The notes under the pieces: model-generated
The model's input: only the letters and a program-made list of their open reading frames with translations
Databases searched by the model: none
Told to the model about the DNA's origin: nothing
In this document: positions 51,578 to 63,090 of the stretch, one piece after another
How the letters are laid out: every line of letters starts with the position of its first letter
Position numbering within the stretch: position 1 is the stretch's first letter
Assembly: GCA_018417955.1 (NCBI GenBank)
Contig: JACTVC010000005.1
Span: 930,001 to 994,000, forward strand
Reading direction: 5' to 3'
Origin: Laccaria trichodermophora
Lineage: Eukaryota; Basidiomycota; Agaricomycetes; Agaricales; Hydnangiaceae
DNA length: 64,000 bases
Made by a program: the position numbers and the translations under genes

Positions 51578-51829
51578 CATTGAATATTGAATTTGTCCAT
51601 TCATCACCTCTTTGAGGATTATTTTTATCACCATTCGTTCTCAACAGGGTTAATTTGTTGTCCCCTGCCACACTCTCCTTTTTTCATTAGCAAGCATTAC
51701 TTTACATGTGTAGTTACATAGGAAATCAAGGAATAAATCAGCGTTCTCATAGCTAAAATATGTGACCGTTGTGACCGTGATTGCGACTTTTCTTTCATTG
51801 AAAATACACCTTGGATCCACCTTGCAGCC

Positions 51830-52917
51830 ATGGTCGTAACACACGTTTCCTCATCCCAGCCAAGTGCACCGATCTCAGCTCCTCGCAAGAATCGAAGAAA
51901 GATTTCAAGAAAGAACGCACGGACAGCCGATCCCTCACAAAATGACATCCAAGACGACGATGGTGAAATGGACGAAAACGATACGGGTTCATCCACTCTC
52001 CAACCCACAGCTGCTGCCTCTTCATCCAAACCACCAATTGCAGATGACGACGAGTTAATGATAGATGCAGATCCTTCCTTGCTCGCTCCGAGCACCTCTG
52101 CCCCGACGTTCCCACCTGTATCCGCCAACGCTGAAAAAACAACACTAAAATCCGAAACGAGACGTATACCCATACCACCACATCGAATGACCCCGTTGAA
52201 GAAGGGCTGGGTTAACATTTTTGGTCCGCTCACGGAAATTTTGGGATTGCAAGTGCGAATGAACGTTCAACGGAGATGTGTTGAAGCCAGAGTACGCATC
52301 ATTGTCGTTCAATCTAAAAACGTTCCCATTGATCGTTTTGTTTCCCCAGACTTCGAAGCATACGAAAGACATCGGGGCTCTTCAAAAGGGTGCTGATTTC
52401 GTCAAAGCGTATGCGTTGGGCTTTGATGTCAATGTACCATCCTTCCAATCTATTACAACAACAATTTCATCTAATAAATATATCAATCAGGACGCCATCG
52501 CGCTTCTTCGTCTGGATGATCTATACCTAGATTCATTTGAGATCAAGGATGTAAAAACTCTGCACGGCGACCATCTCTCACGAGCTATAGGTATGGTGAA
52601 TTGCTCACACTTCCACTGGATGTTTACCCCCTCTTCCCCTCCAGGTCGCATAGCTGGGCAAGATGGTAAAACAAAGTTCACAATAGAGAACACCAGCCGG
52701 ACGCGTATTGTTCTGGCCGATACGTGAGTCTTTGTTGATTACTCGAGGAACGTTTTAACCCTATCGATCTGTTAGAAAAATTCACATCATGGGATCTTTC
52801 CAAAACATCAAGGTCGCTCGCGATGCTATTGTTTCCTTGATTCTTGGGTCACCCCCTGGAAAGGTATACGCTGGCTTAAGGACGGTCAGCAGCAGGATGA
52901 AGCAGAGGGCAATCTAG
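51830..52917 (+). CDS. PNO1: PNO1/Dim2, KH-domain pre-40S assembly factor
   Basis: Pno1 binds the 3' end of pre-18S rRNA and partners the Nob1 nuclease and Dim1. The N-terminal 130 residues are polar and acidic ([17 protein letters not shown]). The conserved core starts [40 protein letters not shown], then [58 protein letters not shown] with the KH GxxG-type loop, [20 protein letters not shown] and [20 protein letters not shown]. Ends [14 protein letters not shown]. Five exons. Assignment is firm. Confidence 0.94.
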
Positions 52918-53089
52918 GATTATTCGATGTATTAGGATGATATTTCAGGCTCATATATGAACTTGACGAGAACGAACATGAATATGCTGGCTCGCAAGTG
53001 AAGTTGTGACAAGACATCTGATCAGCTGTTACTGTCCAGTAGCACAGATAGAATTACAATAAATATTCATGTAGTACAGCAACGTTTTC

Positions 53090-55125
53090 CTAATTCGTAT
53101 TCCATGAGTTGTGCAGCCCGACTGTATCAGAACCATTGACGGGTGTATTTGCACCCGTACTATTTCCCCTCGATGAGCCATTCACGTCTTTGTTATCCAG
53201 TGCATTCAGATCTAGATTCAGAGCTTTGCCACGGATGTTATCTGCTCGCAGGGACTCCAGATGTTGCAGATACGCCTCATCTACGCCGCCAGTTACATAT
53301 TCCCCACTGAAGACAGAGCAGTCAAAGCTGCCAATCGCAGGATTGAGTTGTCGGACCGACTCGATCAGGTCAGGAAGTGTTTGAAAGATGACGAGGTCTG
53401 CTCCGATCGCTTCCGCTATGTGTTCTTCGTCGCGACCATGCGCTACCAATTCCTTCCGTGAAGGCATGTCAATACCATAGACGTTTGGATACCTGGCCCA
53501 GCATCAGAAATCGGGACAAGTAGACACAGAAAGAGTGAAGTACCGAATCGGTGGTGCGCAACTTGCAACAATAACTTTTTTTGCACCAACATCCTTGGCC
53601 ATTTGGACGATTTCCTTGGAAGTTGTACCGCGCACAATGGAGTCTACGTTCGGAAAAGGGTCGGCAACGACAATCCCGCCCTACTTGACATACATACCGT
53701 CGACGATGAGAACATTCTTATTGGCAAACTCCAAAGCCATCGCGTTTAACTTGCGTCGCACATTCTTTTTTCTATAAAAATCAGGATCAATTGGCAAGAA
53801 TGGTATATATTTGGAGGCGCGCACCTCATCTGTTGTCCAGGCATGATAAAAGTTCGCCCAACATAACGATTTTTTACAAATCCCTCTCGGTAGGGTAGAT
53901 CCAGCCTCTGTGCCAAGTTGAGCGCAGCGACTCTGGATGTATCGGGGACCTAGCGAGTTGGATAAGGCATCTCCATCAAAGCGAAGAAAAGACATCATAC
54001 GGGGATGACGACGTCTATTGTGATATTCACTTCCTCCAACACTTTCTTCACGTTGTCGGCAAGTGCGTCTCCCATCGCCATCCGACTCCGGTATACGCTG
54101 ATACCATCCAAAACGGAGTCGGGTCGAGCGAAGTAAACGTACTCAAATATGTCCGGAGCGAAGGTGGCAGGGGCCGCTATTTGTCGGCGCGATACGCCAT
54201 TTCGCGTGATGATGATGGCCTCGCCTGAAATTCGGCTTACTCAAAGAGATGATAGCATCGAAGACGGCACATACCCGGATTAACATCGTTCCACTCGGTA
54301 AATCCTCCTGCATCCGCAACCACACTTTCACTTGCGACAATGTAATCTTTTCCGCTCGCCGTAGCTCTGACACCCCATCCGACGGGTCGGATACCGTTGG
54401 GGTCGCGGAAAGCGATTATCCCAAAACCAGCAAGCATGGCTACGCATGCATATGCACCTTTAACTTGCGACATCATTCCACCAATAGATGTGAATATATC
54501 CTCCTCGTTGATACGGAACTTTCCAGTTTGCTGCAGATTATAGGCGAAGATATTTAAGAGTAGTTCAGAGTCGGAGGCCGTGTTAATATGTCGATGAGCG
54601 ATTTGATCCATAAATTCCATTAAGGATGAGGTGTTGATAAGGTTTCCATTCTACGGGCAGAAAAAGTAAATACAATGAAATGGGATACGAGGGGGAATAC
54701 CTACGTGAGCGAATACGATTCCGTACGGAGAGTTGACATAGAAAGGCTGCGCTTCAGCGTTGTTGAAACTTCCCGCAGTAGGATATCGGACTAAAGACAG
54801 ATATAAAGTAAGATCAATGGCCCTTCTGCTCCGAGGTAGCACTCACTTACCATGACCGACACCCATTCCACCAATTAATCTTGAAATCGAGTTGGCGTCG
54901 AAAATGTCGCGAATCATTCCATTTGCTTTGCATTGGTAGAATTTGCCTCCTGGACCGCAGGTGATGATTCCGCAGGCGTCCTGGCCTCTATGCTGGAGGA
55001 GGGATAGACCTTCGCATATTTCGGGTGCAGCGTCCGCGTTGGAATCATTCAAGAGTAATCCAAGAATACCACACACTAAGGCAACCACTGAGAATCGTGG
55101 GATATTTAGCTGTAGAATACTCACT
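53090..55125 (-). CDS. ADE4: Amidophosphoribosyltransferase with intron-split start codon
   Basis: First committed step of purine synthesis: PRPP plus glutamine to 5-phosphoribosylamine. The mature enzyme starts with the nucleophile Cys. Here exon 2 begins TGTGTGGT and the ATG arises only when A at 55125 is spliced to TG at 55075-55074, giving [20 protein letters not shown]. Next: [62 protein letters not shown] and the PRTase loop [20 protein letters not shown] (split by a 50-nt intron). The C-terminal tail is Asn/Ser-rich and ends NSWNTN. At least eight exons. Identity is certain and the start well supported. Confidence 0.95.
55076..55124 (-). other. ADE4: 49-nt intron inside the ADE4 start codon
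   Basis: Donor gtgagt and acceptor cttag flank 49 nt with a CTAA branch-like site. The exon upstream ends in A and the downstream exon starts TG. No unspliced ATG gives the conserved Met-Cys-Gly start; the next in-frame Met is about 55 codons downstream and would lose the catalytic Cys. Confidence 0.85.
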
Positions 55126-55665
55126 AATGTTTAATCAGATCCCTGAGCACGGTGATGGAGAGAGAGCGAACGTGAAAAGGATTTGACCAGTTCGTAATGG
55201 AGGGCACATTGGAAATTTTTAGAATCGATCATCCGGAACAAGTAGTGATTAGATTACCGGTATTCCAAATCGGGACAAATCACACCACGTGCGTGGGTGA
55301 CAACCCCGTTTGTGACGTTTTGTCCTGTTATGTCTGGAAACGTTTGCTCAAGCCGCACTCATGATCAAGACGAAACAAGTAAGTACGCGGTTGAACGCGG
55401 TCTATTCTTCAAAACTACAGATTATGTTTGTTTTAGTACTGGGGTCATAACGGTCTTGACACCGATTCTACAATCCAAGAGAGCGATGTAATAGCGTGAG
55501 GTAATGTGGTGCGTGATGATGAGGGTGGTGAGCGAGAGACGATAATGGTATCAAGAGATGCAGTGCGTGAAATGAATGGGTAGAAGGATGAACTTCCGAT
55601 ACTAGCCGAAACGTGATGATGGGATATCAGATAGACCAAGACCAAGAAAAGAGAGCAGCAACAGC
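55126..55665. other. Intergenic, ADE4 5' region and SAM synthetase 3' side
   Basis: About 540 bp holding the ADE4 leader. Open frames at 55297-55491 and 55445-55645 have no family signal. No recognisable element was found. Confidence 0.4.
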
Positions 55666-57113
55666 TTAGAGCTTGAGCTGCTTGGGCTTCTCCCAGGTGT
55701 AGTCGGGGTTACCAAAGTGGCCGTACGACGCCGTCTTAAGGTATTGAGGCTTCTGGAGGTCAAGTTCACGGACTAACAAGAAGAATGAGCAACGAAGGCT
55801 TAAGTGGCTTTGTCAATCCCTTACCAATGACACCTGGTCGAAGATCCCAGTTGTTGCGAATGACTTTCACTAGCTCCTCATCAGACCTCTTGCCCGTGCC
55901 GTAGGTGTCGACGTAGATTGACAATGGCTCAGCAACACCAATGGCGTATGAAAGTTGGACAAGGATACGGCGCGCAAGGCCGGCAGAGACCAAAGATTTC
56001 GCTATAGAAAAGGATGAGATCGCTATCACCACACAAAACTAAAGAATGTACCGATCCAACGGGCAGTGTAGGCGGCCGAGCGATCGACCTTGGAGAAGTC
56101 CTTGCCAGAGAAGGCTCCTCCTCCGTGAGCACCCCATCCACCGTAGGTATCGACGATGATCTTGCGACCAGTCAATCCAGCGTCACCCTGAGGACCACCA
56201 ATGACGAATCGGCCAGAGGGTTGAATCTATAATAAACCATAAGACGGTGGTAATGACTTCAGATCGGTGACACTTACATGGTAGATGGTTCGGTCGTCCA
56301 AGAGGTTGGCAGGGATGACTTGCTTGATGATCTTCTCGAGTATCTCCTTGCGGAGGTCCTCGGTGGAGATCTCCTCAGCGTGCTGGGTGGAAATGACAAC
56401 AGTATCGACGCGCAGGGGGATGGTGGCTCCGCCATCCTTCTTGTACTCAATAGTGACCTGGGTCTTCGAGTCGGGACGGAGCCATGACAGAGCACCGCTG
56501 CGACGGGCAGCAGCCATTGCCGCGTTGAGCTTGTGCGCAAGCACAATGGTGAGGGGCATCAGCTCTGGGGTCTCGTCCGTAGCATAGCCGAACATGATAC
56601 CCTGATCACCAGCACCGTGATCCTCAAGGCTTCCATGGTCCAGGCCCTGAGCAATATCAGGGGACTGTTGTTCAATGGCGACGAGGATGTTGCAAGTCTT
56701 GTAGTCGAAGCCCTTTGAGGAATCGTCGTAACCGATCTGTTTGATGGTGTCACGAATGACCTTCTGGTAATCAAGTCTGGCTTTGGTCGTGATCTCGCCA
56801 AAGACCATGATCATGCCAGTTTTAGACGCCGTTTCGCAAGCGACCTTGGAAGAGGGGTCTTCCGCAAGGCAGGCATCGAGCTGAAGACGAAGCAAGGCAT
56901 CAGCTGTTTACATTTGCTGATTTGAAATTTGATCAAGACATACGATAGCATCGGAAACCTGGTCACAGATTTTATCTGACCTTGTTATCAACATTGCATC
57001 GTGAACAAGATATTGACGCCATACCAGGATGACCTTCACCAACCGACTCCGAGGTGAACAGGAAGTGACCAGGCTCGAGAGCAGCGCGAACTGGAGTACC
57101 AGAGGGGGCCATA
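55666..57113 (-). CDS. SAM2: S-adenosylmethionine synthetase
   Basis: Makes SAM from methionine and ATP. Starts [20 protein letters not shown] and [10 protein letters not shown], the ATP-binding motif, then [36 protein letters not shown], the signature [75 protein letters not shown] (P-loop-like), and [20 protein letters not shown]. Ends EKPKQLKL at 55666. Several exons. Codon use is strongly biased to C-ending codons in the main exon, as expected for a highly expressed gene. Confidence 0.97.
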
Positions 57114-57500
57114 ATGATCAGTGGAGAGATGAAATAGTTGGGGGGGGATGGGGAAGTAGAGCAAAGTTCGTTTTGCCGCAACCTTCCAAATTTTATTTGA
57201 ATGGCATCTATGTGCTTAGTCAGCGATCGTTAAGTATCACGCCATCTCGCGAGCGTTGCCAAAGATCGAACGAGGATTTTATTGACAAGTCGGCGTGAAA
57301 CATTAAGCACTGCCTCACGAAGGCGTCTAGCAAGCGCTTGAAATTGGGGTGACACTCACAAAATGTTAGGAACTGCACTAAGCTCATTCGGTATCTCTTA
57401 TGAAAGTAAGTAAGGTTGCCAAGTGTGTTGTTACATGTACATACACTAGAGTCCAACTTGTTACAGAATCTAGAAATTGAACATGGATATAGGTGAAGGG
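57114..57500. other. Intergenic, SAM synthetase promoter
   Basis: About 387 bp between SAM synthetase and the myotubularin stop. No coding signal was recognised. Confidence 0.4.
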
Positions 57501-60371
57501 TCATAGGAACCCCACGCCAAGCGGGTCGGTGATACCTGATGGGGCCGGTGGTCGTACGTATTTTATATTTGACACGGCGGGTTTATGAACAGGTGTTGCA
57601 ATGGCAGGATCGAGTGGAAGCGGGGATATTGGTTCAACGTCGGCTCGCACAGTCTCTTGTTGAGCATCGGATGTTAGTGCTCGACCCCAAGGGTTCCCGT
57701 CCAACTCGGAAGCGGGGGGGAGAGACAAAGAGTTCGTAGTAGCCCAGGGGTTCCCAAGTGTAAGAGACGCAAGGGAGTTTGGCCCCTGCGTCAGCGGAGA
57801 TACTGACGTCTCCTCTCCCCATGCAGACAACGTATCACGTCCCTTTAATTCGGAACTCCCTTCTGACGGCTCTTCGCCACCATTATTTCTCAGATCTTTC
57901 GCGACACTGGTGTAAGCGTCCTGAACAACAGAAAATGCAGCAGTTGCGTTTGACGAGAGCTTTCCCCACACGGATTTTACTCCGCCACCGGATAAAAAAA
58001 AATCAGGCGGCTTCGTGCGGGCCCATATGGGCGCTGATTGTGAAGAGGCGGAGGTGGATGACGAAATGCGAGGCCGTACTGGCGCCTTGAGAGTGTTCGA
58101 CGACGGTATGTCTCTGCTTGGGCTAGTGGACACACCAGGAAGAGAAACATCTTGAGAGTCACTGCCTATATTTGGAGATGTACTTCTCGGTCTCGGACGG
58201 TGTACATTCAGTGACTGTGAAAGATTCAAAGGGGTCGCCGACGAGCTGGATGGCGAAGAGGATAGTGGGATAGTGGGAGTTTGTGATCGTGAAATGGCTG
58301 GTTCATCATCTGTGCTTTCTGATCCCAAAGCATCAGGCGCTCGAGGAATGGCTAGAGCGGCCCTCCCATTCATCTCCTCGTCTGTACGACCATAGAGCTC
58401 ATGCCAAAACCGAACATCTTTAGGGTTCACAAACAAAACGCCCATATCCGCGCCTGGACCCCTAGCCATGGGATCATCTAAAGATGGATCGTATGCCGGA
58501 TTCTTGTTCTCCGCCATCTCCGTGGGTGAACTAAAGTAGTCCCATACACTTATGGTGCGCTCGCAAGGGGGCGGTCCCCCATCGCCAACCCGTCGTTCAC
58601 GTTCGCAGTTGTATAAAAAAGTGCCGAATTGACATGAATAGAGGTGGTAGTAAAGTTGGTGGAGGAATCGCTCGTTGAACTCAAAACGGTTGGGGAATTG
58701 GCGTTGGACTTGGCGAACGGATTCGAGGAATTGATGGAAGACGGGACTCGTCTCTTTGATATGGGTTTGTGAGGCAAATCGATTTTGAACGGAGGCTAAG
58801 AATGCTTGAGCAGCGTCTGCCCCTGCTCCCGAACTTACACCCTCCGTAGGGGACAGAAAAAACTTCTCTGAGGACAGGTGCCCACATCGATCGAGGAATT
58901 TGTGACCGAATGACAGCCAGTCCTTCTCGATGAGAATTTCAAAGCCCCGGATAGTGCGATAGAAAGGATCGAGACACAGTTGTGCAAGAGCGGAGAGTTG
59001 AGATGTTCGGTCCCATCCGTCAGAGCAGTGAACCAGAACGTGTGATGAATTCACATGCACGTTTCTCGTGATAAGCAGAGTGCCTTCTAGTATTGCAGCT
59101 ATATGACGCAGCCAGCCAGAACGACGCAGAGCTTGCCGATCTAGAACTGCGAGTGTCGGCAATTGTTCAGGGAGGTCATTGTTGATGGTAGCAAGTAGAG
59201 AATCGGCGTCACGGAGCGCTTCAACGACTTTTGCAAGGGATTCTCGCATTGTGTGTATATGATCAATTCCAAGATAAACTTTCTTGCTATCCTTGTAATG
59301 GTCCATATTTTCTGTTCCTGCGCCCTTTGCGCTGTTAGCCACTGCATTGACGGTTGGTCTGGCGTCAATGATTAGATTGGTCGATGTTGCGCCATAAACG
59401 GGGGTGTTAGATGCGCGAGATTCGGGCGACCAGTGGGATTGAAAAACAGCCTCAATCAATTTTTCGTCCTGAACAGATCTATTCTGGGTAATTCCAACCA
59501 TGGGTTGGCTTGAACGCGTGATAGTTCCCTGTGAAAATAACGTTTCAGCAAGCACACACGAGGGAAGAAATTGACATACATAATTTGCCCAATGTAAATA
59601 ACTCAGAACAGGTATTCGACATTTGCTTCTGTATTTCGATGCATATTGAAGTGTCGTATCGCTGATCCTTGTTGGAATGACTAATCGCGCTGGATACGTG
59701 GCAGAGAACTAGTTACTAGTAGTCATTGACAGGTTAATCCTTCAATTTAGGGAATGAACGCACGGAATAATCCTTATTAATGTCAGTAAACCTCCAAGCT
59801 TTTGTACGGGTTCCCACCCCCATACGTCCAAACTCATCCCGGGGGGAGTATAGTGACCAGCCATCACTAGCAGAAAGCGGGGGGCTGGGAGAGTAGAAGA
59901 AAGCGTAGAGCTGAGTTACAGAGGCTGGGGATCTCGTTCAACGCTTGATCATGAGAGTCATACTATGCTCACTCGAGACCGTCAGCTCTTTCACGCTTTC
60001 GAAAACATCGCTAGCATCTGAATCCTTCGTGAACGTAAACGAGAACGTCTCAAAGGTACGCGTGTTGAAGTTGATTGGGGATTGGCCTTGCAATGTTTGT
60101 GGTAGACGAGTGACCAATGAGATCAAAGGGTATGGCACCTAGGTCTCAAAATAAGCCAATCCGTCGAGAAAGATACATGTACATACCCAAATCTCCTTTT
60201 CTGTTCCGTCGTCGTATCGGAAAATGATATGGTGTGCAGTTAGATGGATTGTGCCAATCGACGTTGTGCCTGTCTTGGTGAAAGCTACCCGCTCCACCTG
60301 AGCAGAATGTTCAGAGTTGGGCGCAAGCTGAGGCTGGTAAAATATACCTTGGTTACGCGAATCGCGTCCAT
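57501..60371 (-). CDS. YMR1: Myotubularin-type phosphoinositide 3-phosphatase
   Basis: Removes the 3-phosphate of PI3P and PI(3,5)P2 on endosomes. A short first exon MDAIRVTK leads into a PH-GRAM domain: VERVAFTKTGTTSIGTIHLT, HHIIFRYDDGTEKEIWVPYP, FETFSFTFTKDSD. Then DEFGRMGVGTRTKAWRFTDI, SFSATYPARLVIPTRISDTT, KYRSKCRIPVLSYLHWANY, TITRSSQPMVGITQNRS. The active site HCSDGWDRTSQLSALAQLCL has the intact C-x5-R motif, followed by GHKFLDRCGH. The C-terminal 250 residues are Ser/Pro-rich (SRSQTPTIPLSSSPSSSSAT). The longest exon alone misses the GRAM half; four more upstream exons restore it. A decayed copy lies at 62250-62965. Confidence 0.92.
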
Positions 60372-60582
60372 GGTGGTGATTCGGGATTCAGCAGATGGAA
60401 TGTGCTTGGCTTCTGACGAGGAAGAGGTCAATCACTGATGCAGTGTCACTAACTTAGTCGTCGTATCCTTTCAACTTTGTCACTGCTTTATGTATTACAA
60501 CTCAATAGAAGTAAAATGTCGAGTCTTTCAAGCCAATACTGCATTTATTACACACAATCCTCAAGGAAGAGCTCAACTAACT

Positions 60583-61931
60583 CTACAACGTCAAGCCAAC
60601 GAGAAGACCAACGGCAGCAAAGACGTTCGCGAAGCTGCCACCCATCCGAAGCGCACCATTTCCCTGCGCTGTGCTGCTCGCGACAGCAGCTGAGCCCGTG
60701 AGGGTAGGTGTATCAACTGCGCCACTCGGAAAGCCTGTGCCAAACACCTCACCGGGAGTGACAGAGGGTGCTACTTGAGAGGGTGCCACGGAGGGTGCTG
60801 TTCGAGAGGGTGTTGCTTCAGAGGGTGCTTCAGAGGGTGCTCTAGAGGGTGACGCTCCGGCTGCTCCAGAGGGTGATCCAGAGGGTGGTGAACGGGAGGG
60901 TGGTGATCCAGAGGGTGGTGAGCCAGGGGGTGGTGAGCCAGGGGGTGGTGAACCAGGGGGAGGTGAGCCAGGGGGAGGCGAGCCAGGGGGAGGCGAGCCA
61001 GGTGGGGGGCCAGGGGGTGGGGGGCCAGGGGGAGGTGAGCCAGGGGGAGGCGAGCCAGGGGGAGGCGAGCCAGGAGGGGGGCCAGGGGGTGGGGGGCCAG
61101 GGGGTGGTGAGCCAGGGGGTGGTGAGCCAGGGGGCGGTGAGCCAGGGGGCGGTGAGCCAGGGGGCGGCGAGCCAGGGGGCGGCGAGCCAGGGGGCGGCGA
61201 ACCAGAAGGTGGTGCTCGGCGTGCTGCTCGTGCTCCCGTAGCCGAAGCTTTCGCAGCCGCCTGGAAAACAAATTAAGTTTTTTATAGTTGAAAGACCTGT
61301 ATATTGGACGTACCAGGAATGCACCAAAGGTCTTGTCGGCTGTTGGATTGACAGCAAACACCATGCCCGCATGACAATGGCTATCAGACACAATCAGAAG
61401 ATCATTACTGTGGGGTGACGGTCGACTCACTTCACCGGAGTATCTTGAGCGCAGTAGAACCACAGGGGGGTTCCGGCATCTTCCAATGTGAAGCTCCAGG
61501 AAGGGAACTGGATGGCGTTCGCAAGAACAGCCTGAAACCCAGAGCTTGAGCCCAGTTTGGGTGTTGTCATGACTGAACAAGGATCGGCGAACGTCGATTG
61601 CGTTACCGTCTAAGGAGATCGGTGTCAAAGTTCTATTCACAGCAATAAAATCATCAGACACACGTGGTTCTTACTCTGGCTAATAAAAGGTGGTAGATGT
61701 CAGCTTAGCTTGGGTAGGATACCATTGAATTTCTTACAACACGAAGGCAATAGTATCGCCTGCTGCGGCCGTGACACTTGGGGGGTCAAACGCGAGCTAC
61801 AATGTAATGGAAGGAGCTCCAGACCAAAGCTTCAACAACGCACATACCATATTATTAGCACCAACTTTGACCTGGAAAATTGCCGCAGAAGCAGCGGGAA
61901 TAAGAGCAGGAAGTGCAAAGGAGAGACGCAT
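60583..61931 (-). CDS. Secreted GPI-anchored cupredoxin with SPPPG-repeat stalk, copy 1
   Basis: Signal peptide MRLSFALPALIPAASAA, then a cupredoxin domain: IFQVKVGANNM, LAFDPPSVTAAAGDTIAFVF, QSKNHTVTQSTFADPCS, FPSWSFTLEDAGTPLWFYCA and HCHAGMVFAVN. The His (KNH), Cys (FYCA), His and Met (HCHAGM) make a full type-1 copper site. A stalk of repeated SPPPG and PPPPG units covers about 60840-61210. The C-terminus (GNGALRMGGSFANVFAAVGL) is a GPI-signal helix ending LTL. The coding frame of the repeat is the A-P-S / P-P-G frame, not the longer His-Pro-Leu frames on either strand. Such proteins are common mushroom surface proteins; a copper role is inferred. Confidence 0.82.
60840..61210. repeat. G/C-rich tandem repeat coding the SPPPG stalk
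   Basis: A 12-15 bp unit built on GGTGAGCCAGGGGG is repeated about 25 times with small changes. All three frames on the minus strand stay open, which produces long false ORFs. Confidence 0.85.
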
Positions 61932-62249
61932 GTCGGTTGTACGCGCGGTATAGAGGGTATTAGAAGGGAAGGAAAGATATTGGAGCCTGTTCCAGAGGGT
62001 GTATTATATAAATTAGCTCAATACCCTTCAATCGACTCACGCACATCACCAGCAAACAAAAAAAGACAGACCATGTAGTACCAAGTGAAGTGGCGAAACA
62101 AAAACACTCGGCAGGGGTCTTTATGTATGGCACTAAATATGGCCACGATAGTCGCGTAACTGAAGAGGGTTCAGCATAATTTAAAATCAAATGATGAATC
62201 AGAAGGAATACCTGATCTGGTTGGGTGCTAAGTACGATATATGTACTAG
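61932..62249. other. Intergenic, cupredoxin copy 1 promoter
   Basis: About 318 bp upstream of the copy 1 start. No coding signal or known element was recognised. Confidence 0.4.
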
Positions 62250-62965
62250 TCCTGAGTGGGATATCCGGTAAATGAACACCCCAACAGACTCACAGACAAA
62301 TTGAAAATTCAACAATTGATGTGAGGTTTGCGGATAAGGAATGAGATTCATCCAACGATTCAGTGCAAGAAATTTGTCGAAAAATTGGGAAGCTTGTGAT
62401 GTGCCGACACGTGACAGGACACCTCTCCCCGTTCTGAGCATGCGTGCCTACTTGATGCCTTTTCAGTAAAGAGGTTGGGCCCTGTATCAATACAAGTCGA
62501 GGAATTGGTGACCAAATAACGGGAGTCCCTCTCGAGAACTCCAAAGCCATGGGTGGTGAGATGGAAAGAATCGTTTCAGAGAGCTATGTGCGGTCAATCC
62601 TTTAACAAAGGAAAGATGCGCATAGAAAATGATCCTTGTCGACGATGTTAACAAACTGGGAGGCTCTGGTCTGAGTTTCCGTCCCCTATACGTCCAAACT
62701 CGTCTCGAAGAGTGTGACCAGCCATCATTGGTACGAAGAGGGGCTGGGCCGAGAGTGGAAGAAAGAACAGAGCGGAGTGACAGAAGCTGGGGATCTGGTT
62801 CAACACTTGATCATGAGAGTCATACTAAGTACACTCACTTGAGACCGTCACTTTCACGCTTATTAAGACATCGCTAACGTCTGAGTTCTTCGTAAACGAG
62901 TTCTTAAAGGTGGTGACTGTGTGTTGAGGTTGATTAGGGTTACCAGCGCGTAAGGTTTGTTTATG
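62250..62965 (-). pseudogene. Decayed, internally deleted myotubularin copy
   Basis: Plus-strand 62670-62960 aligns by eye with 59806-60090 of the intact myotubularin gene (for example cttgatcatgagagtcatac in both). Plus-strand 62460-62560 matches 58880-58970, and 62290-62450 encodes a degenerate form of the QFPNRFEFNERF-type segment. Frames are broken, the catalytic C-x5-R exon is missing, and introns no longer splice cleanly. It sits upstream-adjacent to cupredoxin copy 2 with the same relative order as the intact pair. Confidence 0.75.
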
Positions 62966-63090
62966 ATATCTCCTGTTTACTTGTTACAAGACGACTCAGG
63001 GCTGTAGGCGGTGGAACGGTAAAATGGCATTTTTTTCCGCCAATGCTACATTTATTCCATATAATCCTCCTTAAGAAATGGATACCCCAA

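Noticed and set aside
60771..61661. Minus-strand 296-codon frame rich in His-Pro-Leu over the stalk repeat
   Set aside because: It runs through a cupredoxin intron and uses the wrong frame of the repeat; the spliced cupredoxin model explains the region.
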